NCBI GenBank assembly: GCA_015501605.1
Contig: JADNRZ010000006.1
Coordinates: 1,178,001 to 1,242,000, forward strand
From: Panaeolus papilionaceus
Taxonomy: Eukaryota; Basidiomycota; Agaricomycetes; Agaricales
DNA length: 64,000 bases
Direction: 5' to 3'
Position numbers and translations under genes: made by a program. The first letter of the stretch is position 1; the number at the start of each line of letters is the position of its first letter. This document shows positions 42,013-52,644 of the stretch, piece after piece. A model generated the notes under the pieces. That model was not told where the DNA came from. It saw only the letters and a list, made by a program, of their open reading frames with translations, and made no database searches.

Positions 42013-43470
42013 CTACAAACCAAACCCACAAACCCTATACAAGTCAGCGACGAGATACAAGCTTCCAGCTAATACGATCAAATTCCGCTCGCCGTCTCTC
42101 TGCCTGCTTGCGACCCATTTCAACGCGTCCATTAAGTTTGTAGAATCCTCCTCCACTTGTACGGGCGATGTCCATATTTCTGCATTTGGCACGAGCTCGT
42201 GGACAACAGCCTTTAGCTCTGGAAGAGGGACGCGTTTGATCCATGGCATGCCATCGGGTTTACTGAACCAAGGCAACGCGACAGAGGTTTGGACTTTTGT
42301 ACGCGAATTTGGGGGTAGGCGGACAGGGAGAATTTCCGAGAGTGTTTGAATAGGGAGCTTCGGTGGCGAATGTGATAGGGCAAGAATATAGGTGACGTGT
42401 ACTGTGTGATGTTCTTCTGAGTGACAACTCTGTGCATCAAGGTCGAGGAGATGGGAAATGTAGGCGCTTAGCGTCTTCGCTGAGGCGGCGTTGTGGGCGC
42501 CGTCGACGAGAACGTTCATATCAACAGTTGTTTCACTATTTAAGGGAGCATTCACTGGTTGAAATGAGAGCCGTCCTGGCCATTGAACGGATGCGATTCC
42601 AGAAGCAATGGAGGACGTCGTGATTTTATGTTTTAAGGGATTGGAGTAGGACGGGTCCAGTAAAGAGTCGACCACACCCAAGGCCACTGCGAGGTTATCA
42701 AGTTGGTGGTCACCTTGCAGAGGCAGCTGTAAGGGAGGAAGAGATGGAATCGAGGAAAGGTTTGCATTCAAAGGCTGGGGAGAGGGCTTTTGAAACTGCA
42801 AGAGCGAGAAAGTGGTGCTGTCAGTGGAAGACGTTGAATCCTGTTTCAAAACCTTGGACGCATGAACAAGTGTGGCTTTGGCTTCCTGTACAACGGTTTG
42901 CACCACATTCTCGACGCTCCGATGAGTTTGTGCCCCAAGCACAAACGGTTTACCAGGCCTTGCGATCCCTGCCTTCTCTTTCGCAATTTTCTCGACCGTA
43001 TCTCCCAAAAAGGCCTGATGGTCCAGGTCCACAGCTGTGAGAGCAGATACCAACACGGTCTCATCTGGAATAATATTCGTCGCGTCCAATCTACCTCCCA
43101 TGCCCACTTCCAGTACCACCGTGTCCACTTTTAGGACTTCAAATATTTGCAGAGCCGTCACTGTAAGAAGCTCAAAGTTTGTCAGGCCTGTGGCACATTC
43201 TTTGTCCTTTGCTTCGACAATTTGTCGTGTTTGGTGATACAATTCAGCAGGAACAGGGGTATTATCGATGGTGATACAATCGTAAATGCTGACAAGATGG
43301 GGGCTATTGTATCGTCCGACTTTGAACGACGATGATATTAGTATCGAGGACAAGATAGCTGAGACGCTTCCTTTCCCATTCGTTCCTGCAATGTGCAGCG
43401 TTGGACGCGTGTAGGGTGGTAAATGGGATACCAGGGTACGAAGGCGATCAAGACTGAGGTCAATTGACAT
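42013..43470 (-). CDS. FOL3: dihydrofolate synthase / folylpolyglutamate synthase family
   Basis: 485-aa single-exon protein of the Mur-ligase/FolC family, which joins glutamate to dihydropteroate (or to folates) with ATP. The P-loop IAGTNGKGSVSA is near residue 27, followed by YNSPHLVSIYDCITIDN, the metal/ATP motif LEVGMGGRLDATN, DLDHQAFLGDTVEKIAKEKAGI, and the C-terminal domain start LVDGAHNAAS. The N terminus (MSIDLSLDRLRTL) and length resemble yeast FOL3 rather than MET7, so dihydrofolate synthase is favoured. The ATG at 43470 is directly preceded by an acceptor (TTTGTAG). A donor GTAAGT at 43527 indicates a 57-bp intron in the 5' leader. Confidence 0.92.
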   Translation of the reverse strand: MSIDLSLDRLRTLVSHLPPYTRPTLHIAGTNGKGSVSAILSSILISSSFKVGRYNSPHLVSIYDCITIDNTPVPAELYHQTRQIVEAKDKECATGLTNFELLTVTALQIFEVLKVDTVVLEVGMGGRLDATNIIPDETVLVSALTAVDLDHQAFLGDTVEKIAKEKAGIARPGKPFVLGAQTHRSVENVVQTVVQEAKATLVHASKVLKQDSTSSTDSTTFSLLQFQKPSPQPLNANLSSIPSLPPLQLPLQGDHQLDNLAVALGVVDSLLDPSYSNPLKHKITTSSIASGIASVQWPGRLSFQPVNAPLNSETTVDMNVLVDGAHNAASAKTLSAYISHLLDLDAQSCHSEEHHTVHVTYILALSHSPPKLPIQTLSEILPVRLPPNSRTKVQTSVALPWFSKPDGMPWIKRVPLPELKAVVHELVPNAEIWTSPVQVEEDSTNLMDALKWVASRQRDGERNLIVLAGSLYLVADLYRVCGFGL

Positions 43471-43999
43471 CTACAAATGAATCTCGTAAACGATATCAGT
43501 CAAATTGATATCAACTATTTCTAACTTACATTGGTAAATTATCTTAGTATGAAGAGTTTGGATGCAGATAAACCACGAGGTAACGAACAGACCATGATGG
43601 AAAAAGGTCAAGGGTGACCAGGATTCATTGGGAGGTGGAGGTCCGGAAAAGGAAATTTGCTGATGGTGTCTTACCACTGCGACCAGAGGACCTTCTTCAA
43701 CCTTGAAACCTTCTGCCATGAACGCTTAACTCTAAATCCACGTAAACCATAATAATCTGCGTTTTTATCTCTTGAAAGTCCTCTTTAGTCAAGAAACGCG
43801 TAAAAAAGGTTTTTGAACGCGTTTTTCAGCCGTTTTTCCCTTTGTAAAAGAAATTGCAACTCACGTCCGACCTCACCGTATGTTTCGACCTTGAACTTAA
43901 TAATATGTCGCGGTTGGACATTTTTCCAATAGATACCCGTCACTAGGGACAAAGCCCTCGTTTTTATACCTGAGAAGGGAATTATAACAAGAAGTGCAG
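43471..43999. other. divergent promoter region with a 5' leader intron
   Basis: Contains the leader intron of the folate gene (43527-43471) and a short minus-strand open frame beginning MAEGFKVEEGPLVAV at 43719. That frame runs into a GTAAGA donor after 15 codons. It may be an upstream exon of another isoform or a small separate gene; I could not join it in frame to the folate gene. Confidence 0.4.
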
Positions 44000-46699
44000 A
44001 TGGATGTAGACGAAGAACGTCCCCAACAACTCGACAAATCTAAAGGTCGCTTGCAGATTTTAGCTGGCACAATATTTTACTCCCCCAACGACTGTCGCAC
44101 TCTGTCGAGTATACCAATAGTTGATACGCCAAACAACGAAGACGCACGCAAGACCTTCAACCCGCTATATGAATGGAACGTTCCCGAGACACCATTTGCA
44201 GTTCGAATACGCGATGCCATATCTCCGCGATGGTGGACGCCAGCGTTTGGTTGGACAGCGTTTATCCCAGATTACCCGGATTCTATAACAGAGGTGGCAG
44301 CCCCAATTCTCTCTCCCAACCCTTCTCCGTCTCATTCTCGAAAACCTGGCGAATATACCCCTCCTTCGAAAGAAAGTAATCTATCCTCCCAGTTGCAAAA
44401 AGCAGTGGAAGTCCTCCGTCACGAATTTGGAATTGCGACTGAAGTAAAGGATCCCAAATTCTTCGACTCCTACTCCTACGATGATAGACAAGATGAATAT
44501 CGAGACTGGCTTTTCGTCTGGCTGGGTTATCTGTCATCTGCCATATCAGAATCCGAGGATGGCGAACGATGGGATTCGGACGTACTGTCGTGGCACCAGG
44601 CCTTGCGAACCAACAATTTTAACAGCGATTGGGTGAACAGGTTGATGGGCAGCATTGTATATGACCAGTCGGAGTGGTGCCGGCGGGTGGGCACTTTTAT
44701 CGACCTCTCTCGTCCGAATGTTGATAACCCAGAGGCTCTAGTTCTTCGCCTAGCAAACTGGTCAGTCCCAGTCTGGTATCGTTGGGAGCCTCAGTACGCA
44801 AAAAATCCCCTTCTTGCTCCTCTAGGCCCTCTTCCAGATCAAATCCAAAGCCTGCAGGTTGACTGGCTCCGGGCTCCGCTGAAGCTCGAACTGTTAGACG
44901 CTGCATCACTCCCACATAAAAGTCCTACCGTCCCTACACCGGCGTACAGCCCTTTCTTCGCCAGCCAGTCCGTCCTTCACTCTTGTCTACTCACAGACGA
45001 GTCCCTTATTCTGTTCCGCCTACACAAGGACTCGATGCATTTCCCTCCAGATCCTTGTGCCAAAGTCTTTGAATGGGTAATTGACGAGATTAACAACTGG
45101 ACGCGTCGGAGCCTGCCCTCTAGTTGGCGACAGGATGTTTTGTCCAAGTATGCTTATCATCAAAAGAGATACGACTCAATCTCTAATGAATGGGACTGTT
45201 GGCGGGACGCGAAATCGCAGAGGGAACATATCTTCTTGGCCGGAGAGGGCAAGCCAAGTTGCCTCATTTGCCCAGAAGGGATTTATAAGGGTGTATTCAA
45301 GGCTACCACATGTCATTATTTTTCTAGTCGTATAAGCAGGAATAACCTACCTGCAAACCAGATACCACCCTACCCTCACCTTCCAACTGTCAACCTCGAC
45401 CCTTTATCCTTCCTTACCAGCAAAGACCCAAAATTATCCGCCAACCGGGTCGAACGCTACATTCTATATATCATGCACCGCTTTTACGGATTCTCGCCCT
45501 CAAAAGTTTCTTTTGTCATCTGCCCAGGTGTAGACTGGCAGCAAAGAGAACGGTTTCTCACATTTCTCGGGATCTCAGCAAGTGTCGTCAGCGGCGACAT
45601 ATTTGAACGACCCCCCATAAATGCCGCCGTCCAATTTGTGGGCAAGATTTTCACAAATAGCCTCCTTGCCTCTGAATTTACCCTCTCAGGCGACCACATC
45701 GCAAATGCAGTCTTCAAGAGCAGGCTTTCGTGCCTCATCCTTATTCCCCCTTCCAACACACACGGTGCTCTCTATATGTTTGACTTTTCGCAGAAGAACA
45801 AGTCCGCTAGACCAAGTGCACCATGGAGACTTACTGTGATGACGGCTGCCCATGCATTACTCGTGTGTCGTCTTCCTGCTCGATTTTTTGAACGGGAAAT
45901 GGCGATTTATTTGGCCCTACATGGAATCCCTTTCAAAACCTTACAAAACGCCGCCACGCTCAAAGAAATGCCGAAGGAGTGTCGTCCGTCGAGGTTAATC
46001 CCACATAAACCTTTTGATTACAAGTTCCAGGATGCGGACTATCTGGAATACATCAATGGCGCACAGGAGCTCTTGAGCTCACCCAGGTGCGCGAGAACAG
46101 CACTCATGAGAGGCGGGTTTCCGTGGCGGGTTGCGATGATGTACGTCAGTCTGTACAGCGTTCTTGATGGACCTACGGGGCTGTCGGATTCGCTGGAGGA
46201 TATGTTTATGGTCACGATCCCTGGGACAAACGATTTGTATGTTGACGACGCGTTGACTGAGATCGAGGCCGCTTTGCTATGCGGTTTGATTCATACTGTA
46301 AGAGGTGCGCATTGTTTTGTCTTTTCTACATATCCCTCGAACATGCTGCTTATGCTTTCCTCAGATCTTAAACCGACTCAGAAGAAGCTGTATTACCCAC
46401 CCGACGACGTTCTCGAAGATGCAGGCCTGGCATTTGGGCGCTGGAACACAGCGTTGGAAAAGCTCTTTAGCAAATGGGCGGAGAAAACGAAAACTAGCAT
46501 AGGTGTGGTGGACGATATTTGGGAACCGGTGACTTATGCAGATTGGAGATACGCTACTATTGAATGCAGTTCATACCCGAATGTAGGCGTGATGGTCAAG
46601 GCTTATGTGGGGTATGAGAATGCTTGTAAAGTTTTTATTGAGGAGTATGTGGAGGGGCGTCATGCGAAGAAGAAGTACACGCTTTCTAATTTTGAATGA
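44000..46699 (+). CDS. 899-aa single-exon protein of unknown function
   Basis: ATG at 44000 (MDVDEERPQQ), stop TGA at 46697-46699. It lacks introns, unlike nearly all its neighbours. The sequence is rich in aromatic residues (WWTPAFGWTAF, NWSVPVWYRWEP) and contains a Cys/His group (PSCLICPEGIYKG..CHYF, ~45250-45318). It lacks signal peptide, membrane segments or a recognisable catalytic motif. Similar intronless proteins with WSVPVWYRW-like segments occur, to my recollection, as dispersed multigene families near transposons in mushroom genomes; that would suggest past mobility, but this is inference. Confidence 0.7.
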   Translation: MDVDEERPQQLDKSKGRLQILAGTIFYSPNDCRTLSSIPIVDTPNNEDARKTFNPLYEWNVPETPFAVRIRDAISPRWWTPAFGWTAFIPDYPDSITEVAAPILSPNPSPSHSRKPGEYTPPSKESNLSSQLQKAVEVLRHEFGIATEVKDPKFFDSYSYDDRQDEYRDWLFVWLGYLSSAISESEDGERWDSDVLSWHQALRTNNFNSDWVNRLMGSIVYDQSEWCRRVGTFIDLSRPNVDNPEALVLRLANWSVPVWYRWEPQYAKNPLLAPLGPLPDQIQSLQVDWLRAPLKLELLDAASLPHKSPTVPTPAYSPFFASQSVLHSCLLTDESLILFRLHKDSMHFPPDPCAKVFEWVIDEINNWTRRSLPSSWRQDVLSKYAYHQKRYDSISNEWDCWRDAKSQREHIFLAGEGKPSCLICPEGIYKGVFKATTCHYFSSRISRNNLPANQIPPYPHLPTVNLDPLSFLTSKDPKLSANRVERYILYIMHRFYGFSPSKVSFVICPGVDWQQRERFLTFLGISASVVSGDIFERPPINAAVQFVGKIFTNSLLASEFTLSGDHIANAVFKSRLSCLILIPPSNTHGALYMFDFSQKNKSARPSAPWRLTVMTAAHALLVCRLPARFFEREMAIYLALHGIPFKTLQNAATLKEMPKECRPSRLIPHKPFDYKFQDADYLEYINGAQELLSSPRCARTALMRGGFPWRVAMMYVSLYSVLDGPTGLSDSLEDMFMVTIPGTNDLYVDDALTEIEAALLCGLIHTVRGAHCFVFSTYPSNMLLMLSSDLKPTQKKLYYPPDDVLEDAGLAFGRWNTALEKLFSKWAEKTKTSIGVVDDIWEPVTYADWRYATIECSSYPNVGVMVKAYVGYENACKVFIEEYVEGRHAKKKYTLSNFE

Positions 46700-48350
46700 A
46701 ACTATTACTGTACTTTAACTTGTATAAGAGCTTTCTTGATCTCTTTTTAATATTTAATCTTGGTGTTTTGGGTTGGTTTACTTTGAAGGCCTCGAAGGAT
46801 CTACGACAAAGCACTGGGCTCACCCATCAATCGGCATTACCTTATACCCGCACTGTATATAATCCTTTTTCATGCGCAGATCTCGGATGGCGAGCGCTTA
46901 AACCTTCGGACACTTCTGTCTTACCCCTATTCTGATGTCGCTTATCTAACTCAATATTCTACTTTTGGCGGTCTTAAGAGTTTCTCTTGTAGACTTAATC
47001 CATGACCATTTGACACTGACAACTGTCCAAGCTCTCGACCTTGTCCAAGTCTCTCTTGAGTCTCTTTGATACTGTGACTATGCAGCATTTATCCCCTACT
47101 GAGGACACCAAGACACTTGTAGTGCAAGCCTACGACGGACATCCTGTATACTCGTGCATGAAATGCTCGGCAGTCATTGTCCGTGATTAGCACCCAGAAT
47201 GCATTGCAATTCGGTTGAGTTGACTTGCTTTTTCGATGAAGGTGCTCCAGGACGAGTTGATTAGCAAAACCTTCTCGGGGAGAGAGGGCCGAGGATAGTA
47301 GGTGATTCCTACGCTGTCTTGCACTTGTTGAAGCACAATGTGACGATCTTCTGGGCAGCCTGACCCAGTCAGCTACCAACGTAAAGCTAGGTCGGAAGGA
47401 AGACAGATCTCTTCTGTACGGGAGCAGCTTTCTACATCTACATTTGTGTGCACTAACTCATTTCGATGCTCATAGAACAGGAATACACACTGTGGCGGAT
47501 GTGTACTGCCTAGGCTGCAATGACCGCCTTGGCTGGTACTATCATAAAGCAGCAGACAACTCTCAGAAATATAAAGAGGGTAGGTATCTTACGGGTCGTA
47601 TATAGTCAAATTTAAAGTGAAATATCTGAAACTTATGTCACTTTAGGAAAGTATTTGCTGGAACGGGAGAAGTTGACCAAAGAAAATTCATGGAAATTGG
47701 ATGAGGGAGAGGGACCTTAGGAATTTTGCTTAATCGTTGTTATATAAACCATTTTTCCGCTAGAGATACATATTCAGCTAGACTCATGGGGGTTTGATAT
47801 GGTAGCCGATTGATGTCTGCCTGCTCTCAGCTCTCAGCCCCTATTTCGAGGCACTCGCTTCGTGTCTTGGTCTATTCCATCACATATTGAATGATATTCC
47901 GAAGTATGATTATATTTACAGCACCTGTCTCAGTTTGCGCAGGGAAGTATATCCCAGCAGGGTCCTCAACGGGTCAAACTGAGCGCTAAATATCTTATCT
48001 TGCAATACGAACTGACGACGTGGAAGGCGCCATCTAAAATGCCGAGGCCCTGTTGATGAAATCGCAACCGAATTACTGTGTGCAACGGACCGAACACGTA
48101 TGACCTCAGAAAATTAGACTGACACCCTGAAGTTCCCGTTCAATCCCATTCAACGTCTGGAGAGCTCGACAGGTCAACCGCTCAATTTCTAGTGAACAGA
48201 TAGTCATCTTGAGTTCGAAAAATGGGAGATTGTCATGGTCACGCTGCGGCAATCGGACGTGCTGCAGGATCCAGCCACAATGGGAAGGGGCTAGGCGGTA
48301 TCATATCACCTCTTCTTAACCTCTCACCACCACCACACTCACACTCCATC
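46700..48350. other. 1.6-kb intergenic region
   Basis: No supported gene. A 96-codon minus frame (47379-47089) is not convincing. The frame at 48222-48350 is open, begins with an ATG and is continuous with the copper transporter exon, so it could be an alternative N-terminal extension rich in His/Gly. Confidence 0.5.
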
Positions 48351-49117
48351 ATGAACCACGGCGACCATTCCGGGCACGATATGCCCATGAAACACATGTG
48401 TAAGATGAATATGCTCTGGTGAGTATCTAGAGCTTGATTCGCCCTTTAATTCTGGCCACTAAGCTGAATGTTTTATCTTCTACAGGAACACAGACATCAT
48501 CGACACCTGTATCGTTTTCAGAAGCTGGCACATTCATTCCAACACCCAATTTTTCTGGTCTTGCGTTGCCATCGTAGCGCTTTGCGTATTTCATGAATAC
48601 CTGCGCGTTTTCCAACGCAAATTGGATGTTCATATCGCACTCGCTTTGAGGGCTCAGTCCCCTCGGGCTAGAAGCAGAAGCCACAGCAGGCGTAGCAGCC
48701 CTGATGCTGGAGGAGAGGAATCTGGTTTGTTGAATAGCAGAGCATTGAAAGCATCTACGGGGTGAGTTTCATTCACGCTGCATTAGAGGCTCGTTTCTGA
48801 CATTTGCCCTGACAATCTTGCATTTCACAGAACCTGTGTTCCTTTCGTCTCTCGTGCCCTGCGAGCCACTGTATATGGATCTACGGTCTTCATTTCATTC
48901 TTTTTAATGCTTGTCTTCATGACATACAATGTACGTCCCTTGCATTCTATTTTACGATCAACAGAACAACCATTCACCTGCCATTGCTCAATAGGCCTAC
49001 CTCGTTTTCTCTGTCGTCTTTGGTGCTGCGCTTGGCCATTACATCTTTGGTTCCACCATCAACGTAGACGCCATTCTGAATGACTCCGATGAAGGGAAGG
49101 GAATGGCCTGTCATTAG
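48351..49117 (+). CDS. Ctr-family copper transporter
   Basis: Four exons (48351-48418, 48486-48761, 48831-48930, 48995-49117) give 188 aa in phase. The N terminus is Met/His-rich (HGDHSGHDMPMKHMCKMNM), typical for extracellular Cu(I) capture. Three membrane segments are visible: FFWSCVAIVALCVF, STVFISFFLMLVFMTYN with the MxxxM copper-pore motif, and AYLVFSVVFGAALGHYIFG with the GxxxG helix-packing motif. The cytosolic loop is Arg/Ser-rich. A trimeric plasma-membrane or vacuolar Cu+ channel is expected. An in-frame upstream ATG at 48222 would add 43 aa; I chose 48351 because it starts the His/Met motif directly, but the longer form is possible. Confidence 0.92.
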
Positions 49118-49384
49118 GTCACCTCCACTCACCCAGATGTTTGGTAAATGGCACGCTTGCCACTTCTTTTGTATATACCTGGATATATGTATTGATTTAA
49201 TCAAGGATTTTGTGAATTGTTCTCATATTGCCATCAGTAGCAGTCGATAGCATCCATTTTCGAAGGTGAAGAACTGTGCTGAATCTAGAACCTAGGGCGG
49301 GGACACGCAAGACAAAATGGGGTCATTGAGCGTTCAAAGGTGCTTTGATACCAAGGGGGTAGAAATACAAATTGAAGTAAACGA

Positions 49385-50556
49385 TTAGGAAGCCTTCATC
49401 TCTGCGTCATCATCCTGCTTCGTCAGTCCTTCTGATAGAAGGAGAGCATCAATTTCCGCAGGACGATAAATCTTTGCATTTGGTTGCTTTGTTTCAGGAT
49501 CAAGGGAGAGCACAGCGAATTCAACTAAGATTCAAAGTTAGCTTGTCTAATTGCAAAAGGGTCAAAACAAAGTTGACGCACGTTTCTCGCTGTTAAGGGT
49601 TGTGCTGTCCATGGTCTTGCTCATCGTCCTCAGCACAAGGCCAATAGCATCTTTGACCACAATGTCGTCTTTGTACTCCTGCTTGAGTAAGCTCTGTGCT
49701 GTTCCATTGTTGGCGCCAATACAGGTCGCCTTCCAGCCCGAATAGTTTCCTGATGGATCAGAGTGGTAAAGTTGGAACTGATAATGGGGATCATAGCCGG
49801 CGTATAGCAAGGATACACCGAAAGGTCGAAGACCTATTCATCTTTAATTGGAATCATTACGTTGGAGAAGATCAGGCAAGCGCACCTCCAAATTGGGTGT
49901 AACCCTGCTTCATATCACACAGCCGTTGAGCCAGAAGTTCCACAGGAATATCTTCGTTATATTGGAGGAGATGTCGTTGGGCGGCTGTACGGGCATAGTT
50001 GACGAGGGAATTGGCATCAGCAGTCAGTCCAGCGACGCCGCCAATAACATTTCTTTGTGAATCGTTAGATCATACACCAGACGACGATAGTAAGTGTGTG
50101 CGCACGAATTAAGCAAGTAGATCTTCTCTCCACTACCTCCATAACCTCCATCCTTAGCACTTGACAAATCAAGGAGTTTTCCTGTAACCTTCTTTTCTGC
50201 TGCGAGGACGACACCATCCTTTGCCAGAACACCTAGCACGGTACCAGCGTGCGAGATGGCTTCCATAGCATATTCGACTGGTAGTAGATGTGATCGTAAG
50301 TTAAGGACATGACGGTCGTTAACGACATTTCTTACTTTGGTAAAGACGTCCTATATTTTTCTTGTATTAGCATGTCGTATATGATTTGACGATGGTGCAT
50401 GGACTCACCCTCCGGAGAGAAGATCGTTGTTCGACCTGATCATGGTGTTAGTCTGGAATTCGATCCGTTTAATAAATAACTAGTCGCACTGTCATATCTT
50501 CTAGCCTATGAAACTTCAGAAAATAAACTCTAATCATGATAAACAAAACTTACCAT
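49385..50556 (-). CDS. PRE9: 20S proteasome subunit alpha-3 (PSMA4 / Pre9)
   Basis: Eight coding exons: 50556-50554, 50505-50490, 50435-50409, 50350-50336, 50277-50106, 50052-49886, 49833-49582, 49524-49385, in phase and totalling 263 aa. The first coding exon is only the ATG; the next three are 16, 27 and 15 nt. The N-terminal alpha signature is [18 protein letters not shown] followed by [13 protein letters not shown]. Also visible are [58 protein letters not shown] and [16 protein letters not shown], all matching PSMA4/Pre9 closely. It forms part of the outer alpha ring of the 20S core. Its length matches the family (~260 aa). Confidence 0.96.
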
Positions 50557-50887
50557 GATTATTAGTTGGACGATGTGAAGGGAGAGAGATAACTTGAACT
50601 GACGCGTCGTCCTGCATCATGAGCATACGCGTCGCATTTCGGCAATTGCCGAACACCATTACCACTCATCTTGGTCAAATTCATCGACTTGATCTCGAAC
50701 CATCATGCTGTTCTCTATCCAAAGGACGACTACAGAAATTCGAATGTTAGATATCTGATCATCCCTTTGCAAAGTTCACTCATGTCGGCTTTTATCAGAC
50801 TATTTCACGTATCGCATGTCCCCAGGGAGAAATCTCAAAATGTTGCTGCGCAAGCCAGGTTTCCTAATTTACATCGCATAAATTATT
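50557..50887. other. short intergenic region
   Basis: 331 bp containing the proteasome gene's 5' flank and the gluconokinase 3' UTR; both genes are on the minus strand. The 80-codon plus frame here is not supported. Confidence 0.5.
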
Positions 50888-51748
50888 CTACAGCTTCTCA
50901 ATATACTGCTTAAACTCTGGAGAAACAGCGATTCTTTGCAAACCCTCCACAACGTTAGCTATCTGCGTTTCGGTTGGGTCCAACAAGGACACTGGCACAA
51001 CATCCTTTTCACCCGTCGGGTCCTCCAGCGTTTGTAGCTGACTGTCCAGCATCTTGGCTTTCATGAAGTGTCCAGGCCTCCTCTCCATCCTCTCCAACAG
51101 CGTCTCCCGATCCCCATTAATGAACACAAAGTAGGTATCAAATGCGGCAGGCGGGATCGACCCAGGTTCATGGGGTGGGAGTTCAGCAGCATCTACCTTT
51201 TTAGCGTCGTCTGAATGTTCGATTTTGCGCAGTCCCCGCAAGATGTCCCGGTAGTACCGCTTCAGGGATGAGCAACTGATGACGATTCCATTAAGGTTAC
51301 CCGAGACACTGCTCTCTCGCTGTTCTTTAATATTTCTCTCGGCCGTCGCCCGAATGAGCGCTAGCCATGGCTCTCGGTCCGCGTCTGTCAGGGGGTTTCC
51401 AGCGGACATCTTCTCCACGTTTGCCTTGGGGTGTAAGTCGTCTCCTTCGACATATGGGAGGCCCAAACGTTTGGCAAGTGCAGATCCGAGAGTAGATTTC
51501 CCTGTTCCAGATACTCCCTGTGTAGCGAGAACGAGAAGATGTACCAAGAGAGTCAAGTTTACAGAACGTAAAAAGCATTTTTGTGAGACTTAATCAGAAG
51601 GTGCGGCAGTGTTTTAAGGGTTAAGGCGTCGACGAACCATAGCTACGATAAACACCCCCCCTTGGGTTTGTTCGTGTGTTTTGTTGCTACTCCCTATAGC
51701 CTCCACGCTCCAATCACTAGTTTTTGCGGATTCCGGATTGCTTGCCAT
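50888..51748 (-). CDS. gluconokinase (D-gluconate 6-kinase)
   Basis: Two exons, 51748-51638 and 51517-50888, joined across a 120-bp intron. They give 246 aa: MASNPESAKTSDW.. then FIVAM|GVSGTGKSTLGSALA. The P-loop GVSGTGKST is followed by VEGDDLHPKANVEKMSAGNPLTD, the gluconate kinase signature, and further family motifs (DREPWL, VISCSSLKRYYRD, GHFMKAKMLDSQLQTLE). It phosphorylates gluconate to 6-phosphogluconate for the pentose phosphate pathway, in the cytosol. The exon junction falls immediately before the P-loop; the donor is GTTCGT, a variant used elsewhere in this window. Confidence 0.95.
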
Positions 51749-52644
51749 AGGAGCGATCTCTATTGATGAGTCTGCGCTTAATGTTGTTCACTCCGAAGGG
51801 ATGCGTACAACGCTGTTGAGGTGGTAAAAGCAGAGATGATACAAGGAATATATCAACACTCAGCGTATTGATTGTCAATTGCGTTTATGTATTATCCCGG
51901 AACATTACCACTCCTCTTGAGGGATTATTCTCGGACGGACTTACGGGCCGGAGCAAGAAGTGCAAGGTATGATGATATTGCATATGCGTCGAGGCATATA
52001 TAGTTAATGTAAATATGGTAAACTACATGGAGAGGGGAATCCAGGAATACGCGAAAGAAAAAAGGCTTTTGAAAGGAAGGATGGCTGGCCGAACAAACGT
52101 CCGCGTCAAGTAACGTGGGTGCAGCAGAATGTGGAAATTCAAAAACTGATTAGCTAGAATAAGATGTAATGCGAATAAATGTGTAGTAATACATGCTTGT
52201 GCTGAAGGGGTGAGATGTGAAGTATGAAATGCAGAACTTCCGTCTGGGAGAGTGGAATGATGACGAGAAACAATAAAAGATAGAGAGCGATCAACAACCC
52301 AAAGGAGGTGACAGAATTGTAAACGGGGGCGGAACCAACCCGTAAGAGTCCGATTGATAAGCTCATTACGGCTCATAATGAAGGAATAAAAGTGCGAAGT
52401 GTGCGGGCAAAATTAGAAGTCACCAGAAGGTCGTAGGTTCCCTGGGGATCCATGGATAGTCATCGTCCGTTGACTGCACCATCTGGCGGCCTGAGAAGCA
52501 TAGTGGTGGACAGAAACATGGCCCTTAGATTTATGCAATCAATACTCAGGAAAAAAATGTTGAACGCCGAGCCGACCAGTTTCGTGCCTAACGCTGGAGG
52601 GATGTCGCCAAGAAAGAAACATAGAGCCTAAGTCAAGCTGTTGC
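51749..52644. other. 0.9-kb intergenic region
   Basis: Between two minus-strand genes. Contains the gluconokinase 5' flank and the 3' flank of the DUF6593-like gene. Minus frames at 52023-52376 and 52154-52366 show no family resemblance. Confidence 0.5.

Noticed and set aside
43528..43719. Short minus frame as N-terminal exon of the folate gene
   Set aside because: Frames on either side of the leader intron do not join; the folate protein starts naturally at 43470 like its yeast homologue.
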